The notes beneath the pieces are model-generated. The model searched no databases and was not told the DNA's origin. It saw only the letters and a list, made by a program, of their open reading frames with translations. Below are positions 5,802 to 13,525 of a stretch of 14,993 bases of DNA, one piece after another. Every line of letters starts with the position of its first letter. Position 1 is the stretch's first letter. Source of the stretch: Candidatus Aenigmatarchaeota archaeon. GTDB lineage: Archaea > Aenigmatarchaeota > Aenigmatarchaeia > QMZP01. Position numbers and translations under genes: made by a program. The stretch is taken from NCBI GenBank assembly GCA_017609145.1, contig JAFCEM010000015.1, forward strand, positions 1 through 14,993, read 5' to 3'.

Positions 5802-7460
5802 ATGACAAACGGAAATCTTCAATTCGGTGGACAGCCGATCTTTATACTGGCTGATGGGTCAACAAGAAACAGGGGCAAGGATGCCCAGAAAAACAACATA
5901 GCAGCGGCAAAGGCGGTCGCCGATGCCGTCAGGACAACGCTTGGCCCGAAAGGCATGGACAAGATGCTTGTTGATTCTATAGGCGACATTACCATAACAA
6001 ATGATGGTGCAACTATCCTTGACGAGATGCAAATAGAACATCCCGCAGCAAAGATGATGGTTGAAGTATCAAAAACACAGGATAAGATTGTTGGCGACGG
6101 CACAACAACAGCCGTTGTAATAGCAGGTGAGCTTTTGAAAAAAGCGGGAGACCTGCTTGACCAGAACATCCACCCGACTGTCATAACAAAGGGATTCAGG
6201 ATTGCCAAACTCAAGGCACTTGAAGTCCTTGAAAAGATGGCAAAGCCCGTAAATATAAACGATACCAAGATTCTTCAGCAAATCGCAACCACAGCAATGA
6301 CTGGCAAATCAGCTGAAAAGGCATCAGAAGAGCTTTCTGGGATCGCTGTTGAGGCTATAAAGAAGATTGCGGACGTCAATGGTGATGTTGTTGTTGTTGA
6401 TTCTGACAATATAAAGATAGAGAAAAAAGAAGGCGATTCTATTAACGACACAAAACTGATAGATGGCATCCTGATTGACAAGGAAATAGTGCATTCCGGC
6501 ATGCCAAAGAAAAAGAAGGATGCCAAAATAGCACTTCTAAACTGCGCACTTGAGATTAAGGACCTGGAATCCGATGCAAAGATAAGCATAGACTCTCCTG
6601 AAAAGATGCAGGCATTCCTTGACGAGGAACAAAAAACACTCAAGAACATGGTCAACAAGATAATAAATTCCGGTGCAAACGTCGTTTTCTGCCAGAAGGG
6701 CATAGATGACACACCACAACATTATCTTGCAAAAGCAGGGATAATCGCTGCAAGAAGGGTCAAGAAGTCGGATATTGATGCGCTTGCAAGGGCAACTGGT
6801 GCAAGCATCATAAACAATGTAAATGACCTCACGGCCGAGGACCTTGGCTATGCGGGTATTGTTGAAGAAAGAAGAGTTGCAGGAGACCAGATGATTTTTG
6901 TTGAGGAATGCAAGCAGCCAAAGGCCGTAACAATACTGATAAGGGGCGGAACAGAACATGTTATTGACGAGGTCGAAAGAGCAATGGAAGATGCCGTAAA
7001 GGGAATAACATCAGCACTCGAGCTTGGTAAGGTGGTGCCCGGTGGAGGCGCAACAGAGATACATGTTGCAAAACTTCTGAGAAAGTATGCCGACGGGCTA
7101 AAGGGAAGAGAGCAGCTTGCCGTGAACGCATTTGCAGAGGCTGTTGAAGTCATACCAAGAAGCCTTGCAGAAAATGCTGGTATGGATCCGATAGACATAA
7201 TAGCAAACCTGAGGGCTCATCACGATAAGGAAAACAGTGAGATGATTGGTGTTGACATCTTTACTGGAGAGGTTGTCGATATGTTCACCAAGGGTGTAAT
7301 AGAGCCCCTTAAAATAAAATTACAGGCCATTAAATCCGCTGCGGAATCAGCCGAGATGATACTAAGGATTGATGATACAATCTCTGCTGGCGCGAGTGAG
7401 AAGGGTATGCCAGCAGGCATGCCTCCTGCTGGCGGCGGGATGCCTCCGGGTATGATGTAA
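5802..7460 (+). CDS. Thermosome subunit (group II chaperonin)
   Basis: This is an ATP-driven cytosolic folding chamber of the CCT/TRiC type, assembled from stacked rings. The 552-residue product has all three domains. Equatorial and ATP-binding motifs, counted from this start, are TLGPKGMDKML (46-56), NDGATIL (67-73) and GDGTTT (98-103). The apical domain lies mid-protein. The second equatorial half carries PGGGATE (about 413-419) and LAENAGMDPIDI. The tail is Gly/Met/Pro-rich (GMPPAGGGMPPGMM), as is usual. The start is ATG 5802 because GGATATGAT (5789-5797) sits four bases ahead; in-frame ATG 5793 would add MID. It is a single-gene unit with its own TATA box and a T-rich stretch after the stop. 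Only one subunit is in the window, so homo- versus hetero-oligomer is unknown. Confidence 0.97.
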   Translation: MTNGNLQFGGQPIFILADGSTRNRGKDAQKNNIAAAKAVADAVRTTLGPKGMDKMLVDSIGDITITNDGATILDEMQIEHPAAKMMVEVSKTQDKIVGDGTTTAVVIAGELLKKAGDLLDQNIHPTVITKGFRIAKLKALEVLEKMAKPVNINDTKILQQIATTAMTGKSAEKASEELSGIAVEAIKKIADVNGDVVVVDSDNIKIEKKEGDSINDTKLIDGILIDKEIVHSGMPKKKKDAKIALLNCALEIKDLESDAKISIDSPEKMQAFLDEEQKTLKNMVNKIINSGANVVFCQKGIDDTPQHYLAKAGIIAARRVKKSDIDALARATGASIINNVNDLTAEDLGYAGIVEERRVAGDQMIFVEECKQPKAVTILIRGGTEHVIDEVERAMEDAVKGITSALELGKVVPGGGATEIHVAKLLRKYADGLKGREQLAVNAFAEAVEVIPRSLAENAGMDPIDIIANLRAHHDKENSEMIGVDIFTGEVVDMFTKGVIEPLKIKLQAIKSAAESAEMILRIDDTISAGASEKGMPAGMPPAGGGMPPGMM

Positions 7461-7471
7461 CGTATTGACAA

Positions 7472-7488
7472 TTTCTTTTCTACTTTTC
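7472..7488 (+). terminator. T-rich terminator after the thermosome gene
   Basis: Two close T-runs (TTTCTTTTC then TACTTTTC) begin 12 bases after the stop. Archaeal RNA polymerase terminates on such U-tracts without a required hairpin. Confidence 0.5.
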
Positions 7489-7492
7489 AAGA

Positions 7493-7502
7493 ATATTTAT
7501 AA
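7493..7502 (+). promoter_or_regulatory. TATA box upstream of the pilus-linked operon
   Basis: ATATTTATAA is centred about 28 bp before ATG 7527, so the transcript should be essentially leaderless. Confidence 0.6.
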
Positions 7503-7526
7503 GAAAGAATAACATAATATTATTAT

Positions 7527-7991
7527 ATGGTGCGCGAAGAGGAAGAAGAATACGAAATAATACCAACATCGCCCCTCAAAAGGCTTGAGAAACGCATAAG
7601 CAAAATAGAGGAGACTAGTTCTACTTCTGAAACAAGAAGGCTTATAGAGCAGATAATAGAGCTGATAAAGTCCAATCAGAGAGTGATAGACGATATCGTC
7701 AAATCCGATGCAGAACTCAGGAACGAAGTATCAAAGCTTCCTGGAAAGATAGATGAGCTTTTGGGAAGCATGAACGAATTCGTTGAAATGCTCAAAGCGG
7801 CTCCTGGAACAGAAAGCGGCGGATTTTCAAGTGATGCATTTGAGCCGCTCATAAAGAAAATGTCAGAATTTGTGGATGTCAGCAAGAAAACACAGGAAAT
7901 AGGGCAGGCAACACTGGCAAGTCTGGGGATTATTGACAAGAGGCTCAAGAGAATGTATATGCAGACCCCAACATCTAGGAGATTTGCATAA
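7527..7991 (+). CDS. Short coiled-coil protein heading the pilus region
   Basis: The function is not recognised. The 154-residue protein begins with an acidic run (REEEEEYE), followed by a helical or coiled-coil stretch (about 15-90), a flexible break (APGTESGGFSSD, 92-103) and a second helix (104-140). It ends MYMQTPTSRRFA. There is no signal peptide or membrane helix. Residues 36-60 (TRRLIEQIIELIKSNQRVIDDIV) have spacing loosely like the NLMDYIRANDEHLNEI block of the coiled-coil paralogues at the left of the window, but the match is too weak to claim homology. The ATG is fixed by the TATA box. The gene is followed after two bases by a small membrane protein. Archaeal archaellum and pilus clusters often include cytoplasmic coiled-coil accessory proteins (FlaC/D/E-like), which is the most natural analogy, but no FlaC/D/E signature is visible. 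Confidence 0.75.
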   Translation: MVREEEEEYEIIPTSPLKRLEKRISKIEETSSTSETRRLIEQIIELIKSNQRVIDDIVKSDAELRNEVSKLPGKIDELLGSMNEFVEMLKAAPGTESGGFSSDAFEPLIKKMSEFVDVSKKTQEIGQATLASLGIIDKRLKRMYMQTPTSRRFA

Positions 7992-7993
7992 TT

Positions 7994-8224
7994 ATGAAAA
8001 TAGACAGGAACCTGTTCAACCAGGTATTTACAATGGCCATAATCATAATCCTTGTTATTGTCTTTTATGTGCTTCTTCTGATGAGCATGGTAATAGGTAG
8101 AGAGAGTATCACATCAGATGGCCTTATAACACCGCTCCTGCTCATAATAATTGCCATAACATGCCTGGCAATATTTTCAATGCTAGCCAAGATAGAGAGT
8201 AAGCTGCCCAAACGCAAAAAATAA
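7994..8224 (+). CDS. Small two-helix membrane protein
   Basis: The product is 76 residues with two predicted transmembrane helices, about 11-33 (VFTMAIIIILVIVFYVLLLM) and 44-64 (LITPLLLIIIAITCLAIFSM), and a Lys-rich tail (KLPKRKK). The positive N-terminus and tail suggest both ends are cytoplasmic. It starts two bases after the preceding stop, with GGAG at 7979-7982 as a distant Shine-Dalgarno, so it is co-transcribed with the coiled-coil gene. No family is recognised. A pairing with the preceding coiled-coil protein is plausible but only inferred from order. Confidence 0.7.
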   Translation: MKIDRNLFNQVFTMAIIIILVIVFYVLLLMSMVIGRESITSDGLITPLLLIIIAITCLAIFSMLAKIESKLPKRKK

Positions 8225-8233
8225 ATACAAAAG

Positions 8234-8242
8234 CTTTATATT
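8234..8242 (+). promoter_or_regulatory. TATA box of the first pilin gene
   Basis: CTTTATATT is centred about 38 bp before ATG 8276, so transcription would start near 8264 and leave a short leader with GTGAT and GGAAG just before the start. A partial dyad, GTGTGAACAC (8244-8253), sits between the box and the start point. Confidence 0.5.
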
Positions 8243-8275
8243 GGTGTGAACACAAATAATAAAAAGTGATGGAAG

Positions 8276-8707
8276 ATGAGAAAAGGGATGACACCTATAA
8301 TCGCTGTGCTTATACTTCTGCTTATAACTATGGCAATGGGGGTCACTGTGTGGTCTTTCGTCAGTATTTTTGGAGAAGCCAGCATGATTAAGGTTACCAT
8401 ACCCTTCGATGGGGTATCTTGCTATGACTGTGCAAATGGTGGTGGAGAAATACTGGTCATGCTGACCAATACCGGAGTGGACGACCTGATTCCTTCAAAT
8501 GAGGATTTAATATGCAAACTCGACGGACAGATATGCACTGATGTTGTAGGGGGTGGTAATGTTACATGGTCAAGTGTTGCCATAAAATCCAGCAAACAGG
8601 GTGTGGGTCTGAGAATTGCGGGTGCTTCGCCCGGATCACATACAATTATGATTGGTTCAGGTTCAAGTACAACAACGGATTATGTAACCTGTAATATAGT
8701 CGAGTAG
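8276..8707 (+). CDS. Archaeal type IV pilin (Pilin_N type), cysteine-containing
   Basis: The 143-residue protein has the archaeal pilin N-terminus: a short basic leader MRKG, then MTPIIAVLILLLIT and a continuous hydrophobic helix to about residue 32. Prepilin peptidase cleavage is expected after Gly4 (inference from the family), leaving a mature subunit whose helix forms the filament core. The head is small, beta-rich by appearance, and Gly/Ser/Thr-rich. It holds five cysteines at 49, 52, 80, 87 and 139; the first pair is CYDC and the next two are spaced CKLDGQIC, suggesting disulfides outside the cell. It has its own TATA box and a purine-rich ribosome site. It is the most pilin-like of the three candidates and may be the major subunit. 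Confidence 0.85.
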   Translation: MRKGMTPIIAVLILLLITMAMGVTVWSFVSIFGEASMIKVTIPFDGVSCYDCANGGGEILVMLTNTGVDDLIPSNEDLICKLDGQICTDVVGGGNVTWSSVAIKSSKQGVGLRIAGASPGSHTIMIGSGSSTTTDYVTCNIVE

Positions 8708-8721
8708 TCATTAGACTTGGA

Positions 8722-8730
8722 TTTTTATAA
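8722..8730 (+). promoter_or_regulatory. TATA box of the second pilin-like gene
   Basis: TTTTTATAA is centred 27 bp before ATG 8753, giving a leaderless transcript. Its position rules out the upstream in-frame TTG at 8717 as the start. Confidence 0.6.
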
Positions 8731-8752
8731 ATGCCGAAAACAATATATCAAT

Positions 8753-9403
8753 ATGCATTATGACTTCTGTGAAAAAAGCCTAAAGGCACAGGTTTCTGTT
8801 ATATCCGTGCTACTAGTAGTCGGAATAGGGACTGCTCTTGCAGCCACTGCATATATGTGGGGCATGCCGATGATAGAAAAAAGATCAACCCTAGCGGACT
8901 ACAATATGATGCTTGATTTTATGAACACGCTTGATGAGAGTATAATAACAATAGCCAACCAGATGTCGGGTGAAAATACTATTAATATCCCCAAAGGCAT
9001 GCTGACTATTATTCCCTATCCTGAAGGCGCCGACTCCAATCCCAACAACAATACCATAATTATCCAGTTCCTTGAACCACAGCCCATGGTTCTGGACGGA
9101 AGCGTTTATGTAGATACGGAGGTTCTTGGGACTGTTGCAACATATGGCGAAGCAGAGCCAAGAACATTGAGTTTGTCAGGAGAAGAAAAGGGTGGTTCGC
9201 ATGAATTTACCTTTAGCATGCGCTACAGGGAACTCGATACCAAAACTCTGCCCGAAAGGGGCTATCAGATAAGGCTTAATCCTGTCTCATCAACCGGCAT
9301 GAACAGGATAACGGTTTCTTTTGGCGGCACCGAAACTATAACAGGAGGAGCCAAAAATGGTGGGGATCTTATAATAACATACGTGAATTTACTGGCAGAA
9401 TAG
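8753..9403 (+). CDS. Pilin-like protein with class III signal peptide
   Basis: The protein has 216 residues from ATG 8753. The leader MHYDFCEKSLKA is followed by QVSVISVLLVVGIGTALAAT, a hydrophobic helix ending near 39. KA|Q with Ser at +3 and Leu at +9 resembles the archaeal QxSxExxxL pilin pattern, though Ile replaces Glu, so cleavage after Ala12 is likely. The ectodomain of about 175 residues looks beta-rich and contains no cysteine. It is larger than a typical major pilin and is more likely a minor or adaptor subunit (inference). The start is set by the TATA box 27 bp upstream, with no leader or Shine-Dalgarno. A T-run follows the stop, so it may be a single-gene transcript. Confidence 0.8.
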   Translation: MHYDFCEKSLKAQVSVISVLLVVGIGTALAATAYMWGMPMIEKRSTLADYNMMLDFMNTLDESIITIANQMSGENTINIPKGMLTIIPYPEGADSNPNNNTIIIQFLEPQPMVLDGSVYVDTEVLGTVATYGEAEPRTLSLSGEEKGGSHEFTFSMRYRELDTKTLPERGYQIRLNPVSSTGMNRITVSFGGTETITGGAKNGGDLIITYVNLLAE

Positions 9404-9412
9404 TTCTTTTTT
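9404..9412 (+). terminator. T-tract after the second pilin-like gene
   Basis: TTCTTTTTT directly follows the stop codon and precedes a new TATA-like box, consistent with archaeal U-tract termination. Confidence 0.45.
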
Positions 9413-9419
9413 GGACAAA

Positions 9420-9427
9420 TTTAATAT
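9420..9427 (+). promoter_or_regulatory. TATA box of the third pilin-like gene and ATPase
   Basis: TTTAATAT is centred about 25 bp before ATG 9449, predicting a leaderless start for a transcript that probably continues through the ATPase and platform genes. Confidence 0.55.
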
Positions 9428-9448
9428 CTTCTGGAATGAATATTAAAT

Positions 9449-9889
9449 ATGGATTCAAAAAGACTCAAGGCCCAGATAATAGTAATTGAACAGGTTCTCC
9501 TGTTCGGTATGGGTGTGGCAATTTTTCTCATATGTATTATGGCATTCAATATACACAATTCATACTTTTCCACTATAGCCGCAAATGATCAGCTGAACGA
9601 ACTTAGCGCTGTAATAAGCTCCAATATCGTCAAGCTTTCCCAGTTGGAAGAAAACACTGATTCGTTCATAACTATGGACATACCGGAAAAAATAGCCAAC
9701 CGTGAATATACCATCAAGCTCGATAGTAGCGGGCTTGAAATCACACTTCACGGTCTGGAGGAGCTGTCAAAATCATGTTCTATTTTCAGTCTTGAGCAGA
9801 GCGATCTGATATTTAAATCCGGAGAGGTGTACAGCAAATCCAAAATGCTCATGATTTATAAAAAAGGGAATGAAATTATAATAATATAA
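9449..9889 (+). CDS. Minor pilin-like protein
   Basis: The product has 146 residues. Leader MDSKRLKA precedes QIIVIEQVLLFGMGVAIFLI, a hydrophobic helix to about residue 33. The KA|Q site is the same as in the preceding pilin-like protein, suggesting the same peptidase. The body has a helical first part (ANDQLNELSAVISSNIVKL) and a beta-like remainder, ending in IIII. It has only two cysteines, one in the membrane helix (Cys29) and one in the body (SKSCSIF). It lies four bases before the secretion ATPase, so it is likely co-expressed and a structural minor subunit. The family is recognised only from the N-terminus and context. Confidence 0.72.
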   Translation: MDSKRLKAQIIVIEQVLLFGMGVAIFLICIMAFNIHNSYFSTIAANDQLNELSAVISSNIVKLSQLEENTDSFITMDIPEKIANREYTIKLDSSGLEITLHGLEELSKSCSIFSLEQSDLIFKSGEVYSKSKMLMIYKKGNEIIII

Positions 9890-9893
9890 TCTT

Positions 9894-11690
9894 ATGAAAA
9901 AAGGAAACGCAGCCAACACAAGCAAAACGGAGGGTATCAGTCTGAAAAATATAGTCCAGAGATTCAGGGAAGGATATGCAAACCTGCAAATGAAAAAACA
10001 GATGGCGGGGGCTCCGCAGGCAGGCACTCCTATACCCATGCAGATGCCACGAATGAAAAGACCCTTCGGGCCAGTGGAAATTACTGGGGAGATAGTAACC
10101 AAAACCGAGAAGGCAAAAAAGAAAATAGAAGAAGGAATAGAGATTCCTGGCAAAGAATATGTGGAAGTTGCAGGAGAAGGCCTCAGAAAAAGAATATCCT
10201 ACACAGGGCTCAATGTTTTTTATAATCTGATACCACGATTCCCCAAAAGAGGCGAAGATATCTTTGCCTATGCTAATATAGCCTGGAATCCTAACGAGGC
10301 CGCGGTCCTTTATAATGTCATTGAACCTCCACTAACTGACGCAGACAAAGAAATAATAGCACAGATAAAGAAAGACCTTGAGGAAAAGCTTGATGTTGAT
10401 TTTTATAAAATAGGCGAGGAAATGGCAAAAAAAATACTCAAGGAAGAAACAGAGAAGCTGTTCATGTCACTTGAACCGGCTCTTGACAGGAATAAGCTGA
10501 AAAGCATAATCTATTACATTGAAAGGGACATTATAGGATTCGGCAAAATAGAACCACTCATGAATGACCCCAACATAGAAGACATATCATGTGATGGTGT
10601 GGGGGTCGGTCTTTATGTCTATCACAGGGATCCAAGACTGGGCTCTTTGAAAACAAACATCAAATTCGATACAAAGGAAGAGCTTGATAATTTTGTAGTA
10701 AGGCTTTCACAAAAATGCAAGAAAGCAATATCAATAGCCGAGCCTCTTCTTGATGCATCGCTCCCAGACGGCTCAAGAGTACAGATAACACTCGGAACTG
10801 ATATAGCAAGAAAAGGCTCAAATTTTACCATAAGAAAATTCACCTCAACACCGCTCACTCCTACCCATATACTCAAATTGGGCACGGTCAATTCCACAGA
10901 ACTTGCATACCTTTGGCTGGCGATAGAAAACAGGCAATCTATGCTTATTTCAGGCGGCTCTGCTACAGGCAAGACCTCTATGTTGAACGCTCTTTCATTG
11001 TTCATAAGACCGAGCATGAAGATAGTTTCAATTGAGGATACGGCTGAGTTGAGAATTCCTCTCCCACACTGGGTGCCCCATGTTTCAAGAACGCCGATCG
11101 CAGTGCAGGGTGAAAGAGGAGAAGTCAGCCTTTTTGACCTTTTGAAGGCATCACTAAGGCAAAGACCTGATTACATAATAGTCGGTGAAGTCAGGGGTAA
11201 GGAGGCCTTTGTACTCTTCCAGCAGATAGCCACCGGACATGCAGGGCTTGCCACAATACACGCTGCATCATTCCCGCAACTGGTAGACAGACTTACAACA
11301 CCCCCCATATCATTACCTTCCACCTTGCTTGAAAATATCAACATAATAATTTTCCTCGTTCTTTCGAGGCTTGCGGGCAAATCCGTGAGAAGGGCGGACA
11401 GGATTGTTGAGATCGTTGGTGTTGAAGAGCAAAAACTGCTAACGAATGACATTTTTAAGTGGAACCCGTCTTCTGATGATTTTCAGGCAACGGAGAAATC
11501 AGTAATCCTGAAGAATCTTTCGGAAAGACTCGGTATGAAACCGGAAGATGTGCAAAATGAACTCGTGGTGAGAAAAAAGGTGCTTGAATGGATGCTCAAA
11601 AAAAATATATTTGACTACAAAGAGGTTGCCAAGGTAATTGAAGCCTACTATTCAAACCCCGAAAAGGTCATAAAAATGGCAGGGGTCTAG
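9894..11690 (+). CDS. Type II/IV secretion system ATPase (TadA/ArlI/VirB11 family)
   Basis: This is a hexameric cytoplasmic motor that powers assembly of type IV pilus-like filaments. The 598-residue protein has a basic, Met/Pro-rich, probably disordered head (1-75), an N-terminal domain (about 90-330) and the C-terminal ATPase domain. Visible motifs are Walker A GGSATGKTS (354-362), an Asp-box-like region VSIEDTAELRIP, Walker B IIVGEVRG (428-435, catalytic Glu432) and the His box GHAGLATIHA (448-457). All key residues are intact, so it should be active. The C-terminal 100 residues are a helical extension. It follows the minor pilin gene by four bases and is followed by two platform genes, the standard order for archaeal pili. 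It resembles archaellum ArlI, but no archaellum-specific genes are present. Confidence 0.95.
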   Translation: MKKGNAANTSKTEGISLKNIVQRFREGYANLQMKKQMAGAPQAGTPIPMQMPRMKRPFGPVEITGEIVTKTEKAKKKIEEGIEIPGKEYVEVAGEGLRKRISYTGLNVFYNLIPRFPKRGEDIFAYANIAWNPNEAAVLYNVIEPPLTDADKEIIAQIKKDLEEKLDVDFYKIGEEMAKKILKEETEKLFMSLEPALDRNKLKSIIYYIERDIIGFGKIEPLMNDPNIEDISCDGVGVGLYVYHRDPRLGSLKTNIKFDTKEELDNFVVRLSQKCKKAISIAEPLLDASLPDGSRVQITLGTDIARKGSNFTIRKFTSTPLTPTHILKLGTVNSTELAYLWLAIENRQSMLISGGSATGKTSMLNALSLFIRPSMKIVSIEDTAELRIPLPHWVPHVSRTPIAVQGERGEVSLFDLLKASLRQRPDYIIVGEVRGKEAFVLFQQIATGHAGLATIHAASFPQLVDRLTTPPISLPSTLLENINIIIFLVLSRLAGKSVRRADRIVEIVGVEEQKLLTNDIFKWNPSSDDFQATEKSVILKNLSERLGMKPEDVQNELVVRKKVLEWMLKKNIFDYKEVAKVIEAYYSNPEKVIKMAGV

Positions 11691-11704
11691 AGGATACCGG
11701 TTCC

Positions 11705-12556
11705 ATGCTTGAAAAAACAGCACATAAGATATTTGGTGGAGTAGCAAAGCGCTATGCGGATTATTTTGAATCACTGGAGACTAGCCTCAAAAAATCCGGC
11801 ATGAAAACACCAATCGAAGAATATTTTTCCCTTATGTTGTTCTGCTCCATTCTTTCATTTATAATTGTGATGCTTCTGGGATCGTTTTTCCTAACACTGA
11901 TACTCATGGATATCGGCTATGCCTACACCTTAAGCATAATAGCAGGGTTTGTTGCGTTGGGTTCTGTCTTTCTTTTTGGTTATTATTATCCGTCAATTAA
12001 GACAAAGGATTTGCAAAGTAAGACAGACAAGTCGTTGCCTTTTGCAGTCTTTTATATGGCAACGTCCGCATCATCAGGCGTCAGCCCTGTTGAAATTTTT
12101 AAAATATTATCATTGAGGAAAGGGGTAATAGCTAGGGAAGCCAAAAAGATTTACACTGATGTAAAAACAATGGGAATGAGTATTGGAGACGCTCTCCAGA
12201 GAGCTGCAACAAGCACACCATCAAAAGATTTTGCAGACCTTTTGTGGGGTCTGAGTTCCATCATAACACGTGGTGGTGACATAGAAAAATATCTCTCAAG
12301 CGAAACAAATGTATTCATGAACAAATACAGAAGAACTCTAAATGACTATTCAAAAACAGTTTCGCTCTACAGTGAGATATACATAACGCTGATAATAGTG
12401 GGAAGCCTGTTATTCACGGTTTTGATATCCATAATGGCACCCATGGGAGGAGGCGGAGTCTTGTTCATACAAACACTTATCGTGTTTTGTGTAATACCCA
12501 TGGTTTCGATAGGTTTCCTGTTTTTAATCAAGAGCATATCACCATTCGAGTATTAA
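11705..12556 (+). CDS. Pilus platform protein 1, single T2SSF domain (TadB/ArlJ-like)
   Basis: This is an inner-membrane platform on which the ATPase acts to insert or extract pilins. The 283-residue protein has hydrophobic segments at about 42-68, 72-95, 222-247 and 252-277. A cytoplasmic T2SSF helical domain lies between the second and third, including LPFAVFYMATSASSGVSP (111-128), IFKIL and SIGDALQRAATSTPSKDFADLL (159-180), then ITRGGDIEKYL. This is one T2SSF domain, whereas archaellum ArlJ carries two in one chain. The gene lies 14 bases after the ATPase stop, in the same operon. AGAGGAT just after that stop is a possible but distant ribosome site. Confidence 0.88.
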   Translation: MLEKTAHKIFGGVAKRYADYFESLETSLKKSGMKTPIEEYFSLMLFCSILSFIIVMLLGSFFLTLILMDIGYAYTLSIIAGFVALGSVFLFGYYYPSIKTKDLQSKTDKSLPFAVFYMATSASSGVSPVEIFKILSLRKGVIAREAKKIYTDVKTMGMSIGDALQRAATSTPSKDFADLLWGLSSIITRGGDIEKYLSSETNVFMNKYRRTLNDYSKTVSLYSEIYITLIIVGSLLFTVLISIMAPMGGGGVLFIQTLIVFCVIPMVSIGFLFLIKSISPFEY

Positions 12557-12565
12557 GGAAGTAAT

Positions 12566-13498
12566 ATGGACAAGAGAAAAAAAATAATAACATCATCGGT
12601 CGCAGTGGCTATTGCCCTGATAGTCTTTGGTTTATTGTTGGCTGATGTTGCCACGCTTGGAAATCTTATTATAATAGCGATTTTTATATGCGTAGGTCCG
12701 TATTTTCTCTACAAATACTCCAATGTTCTGCGGATCAGAAGTATCGAACAACAATTCCCCGGATTTGTAAGGGACTTAGCTGAGGCAAGCCGTTCAGGTA
12801 TGTCATTGCCTGAAGCGATATCCATAGCCAGCCAGTCCCACTATGGAAAACTAACACCAGAAGTAGTAAAAATGAATAACATGCTTTCCTGGGGCACACC
12901 TTTTATGAGAGTTCTGGATATATTCGGGGAAAAATTCAAGAAATCAAGGATAATAACCGAGTCTATTGAAATCATAAAGCAATCATATGAATCCGGCGGC
13001 AGTATACCTGCAACCCTGGATTCCGTAGCAAAAGACATCACGATGCTTCAGGAAGCGGACATGGAAAGGTCATCCATAGTAAAACAGCAGGTAATGATAA
13101 TGTATGGGATATTCTACATATTCATGGCCATAGCAGTTCTTATAATATTCGTCATGGTACCGATGGTAACACAGGCATCAGCAAAAGGAATGGAATCAGC
13201 ACAGGAATCGGGCATGTTCGGTCTCAGTTTCACAGACCCCTGTGAGAATTCAGGCACGTTCCCGTGCTCTTACTTTGCTATAGTATGTAGCTTCCTGAGC
13301 GTCTCGGAAGGAATCGGATGCTATTATGTTGCGCTTTTCTTCACAATAGTCCTGCTTCAGGGAATATTTACAGGTCTTATAGCCGGACAGCTTGGCGAAA
13401 ACTCAATCCTTGGCGGCGGTAAGCACTCAATGATAATGGCAATATCTGCACTTGCTGTATTTCTGTTTCTGGCAAAGGCTGGATTTTTCGTGTTCTAA
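12566..13498 (+). CDS. Pilus platform protein 2, single T2SSF domain (TadC-like)
   Basis: The 310-residue protein has two N-terminal helices (11-27, 31-49), a T2SSF domain (about 65-175: FVRDLAEASRSGMSLPEAI at 67-85, then GTPFMRVLDIFGEKFKKSR and YESGGSIPATLDSVAKD) and helices at about 176-200, 250-275 and 286-310. Between residues 201 and 255 is an extra segment with four cysteines (226, 234, 241, 252), DPCENSGTFPC being the densest, predicted outside the membrane. With the previous gene it makes a TadB/TadC-like pair, probably a heteromeric platform. GGAA at 12557-12560 serves as ribosome site. The next gene has its own TATA-like box. Confidence 0.88.
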   Translation: MDKRKKIITSSVAVAIALIVFGLLLADVATLGNLIIIAIFICVGPYFLYKYSNVLRIRSIEQQFPGFVRDLAEASRSGMSLPEAISIASQSHYGKLTPEVVKMNNMLSWGTPFMRVLDIFGEKFKKSRIITESIEIIKQSYESGGSIPATLDSVAKDITMLQEADMERSSIVKQQVMIMYGIFYIFMAIAVLIIFVMVPMVTQASAKGMESAQESGMFGLSFTDPCENSGTFPCSYFAIVCSFLSVSEGIGCYYVALFFTIVLLQGIFTGLIAGQLGENSILGGGKHSMIMAISALAVFLFLAKAGFFVF

Positions 13499-13506
13499 TT
13501 TTTAAG
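13499..13506 (+). promoter_or_regulatory. TATA-like box before the last pilus-region gene
   Basis: TTTTTAAG is centred about 24 bp before ATG 13526, immediately after the platform gene stop. It could equally act as a T-rich terminator for the operon. Confidence 0.4.
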
Positions 13507-13525
13507 ACAAAAGACAATAATCTTT

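Noticed and set aside
8717..8752. TTG start 12 codons before the second pilin-like protein
   Set aside because: The TATA box lies inside this stretch, so transcription begins too late to include it, and the extra residues do not improve the signal peptide.
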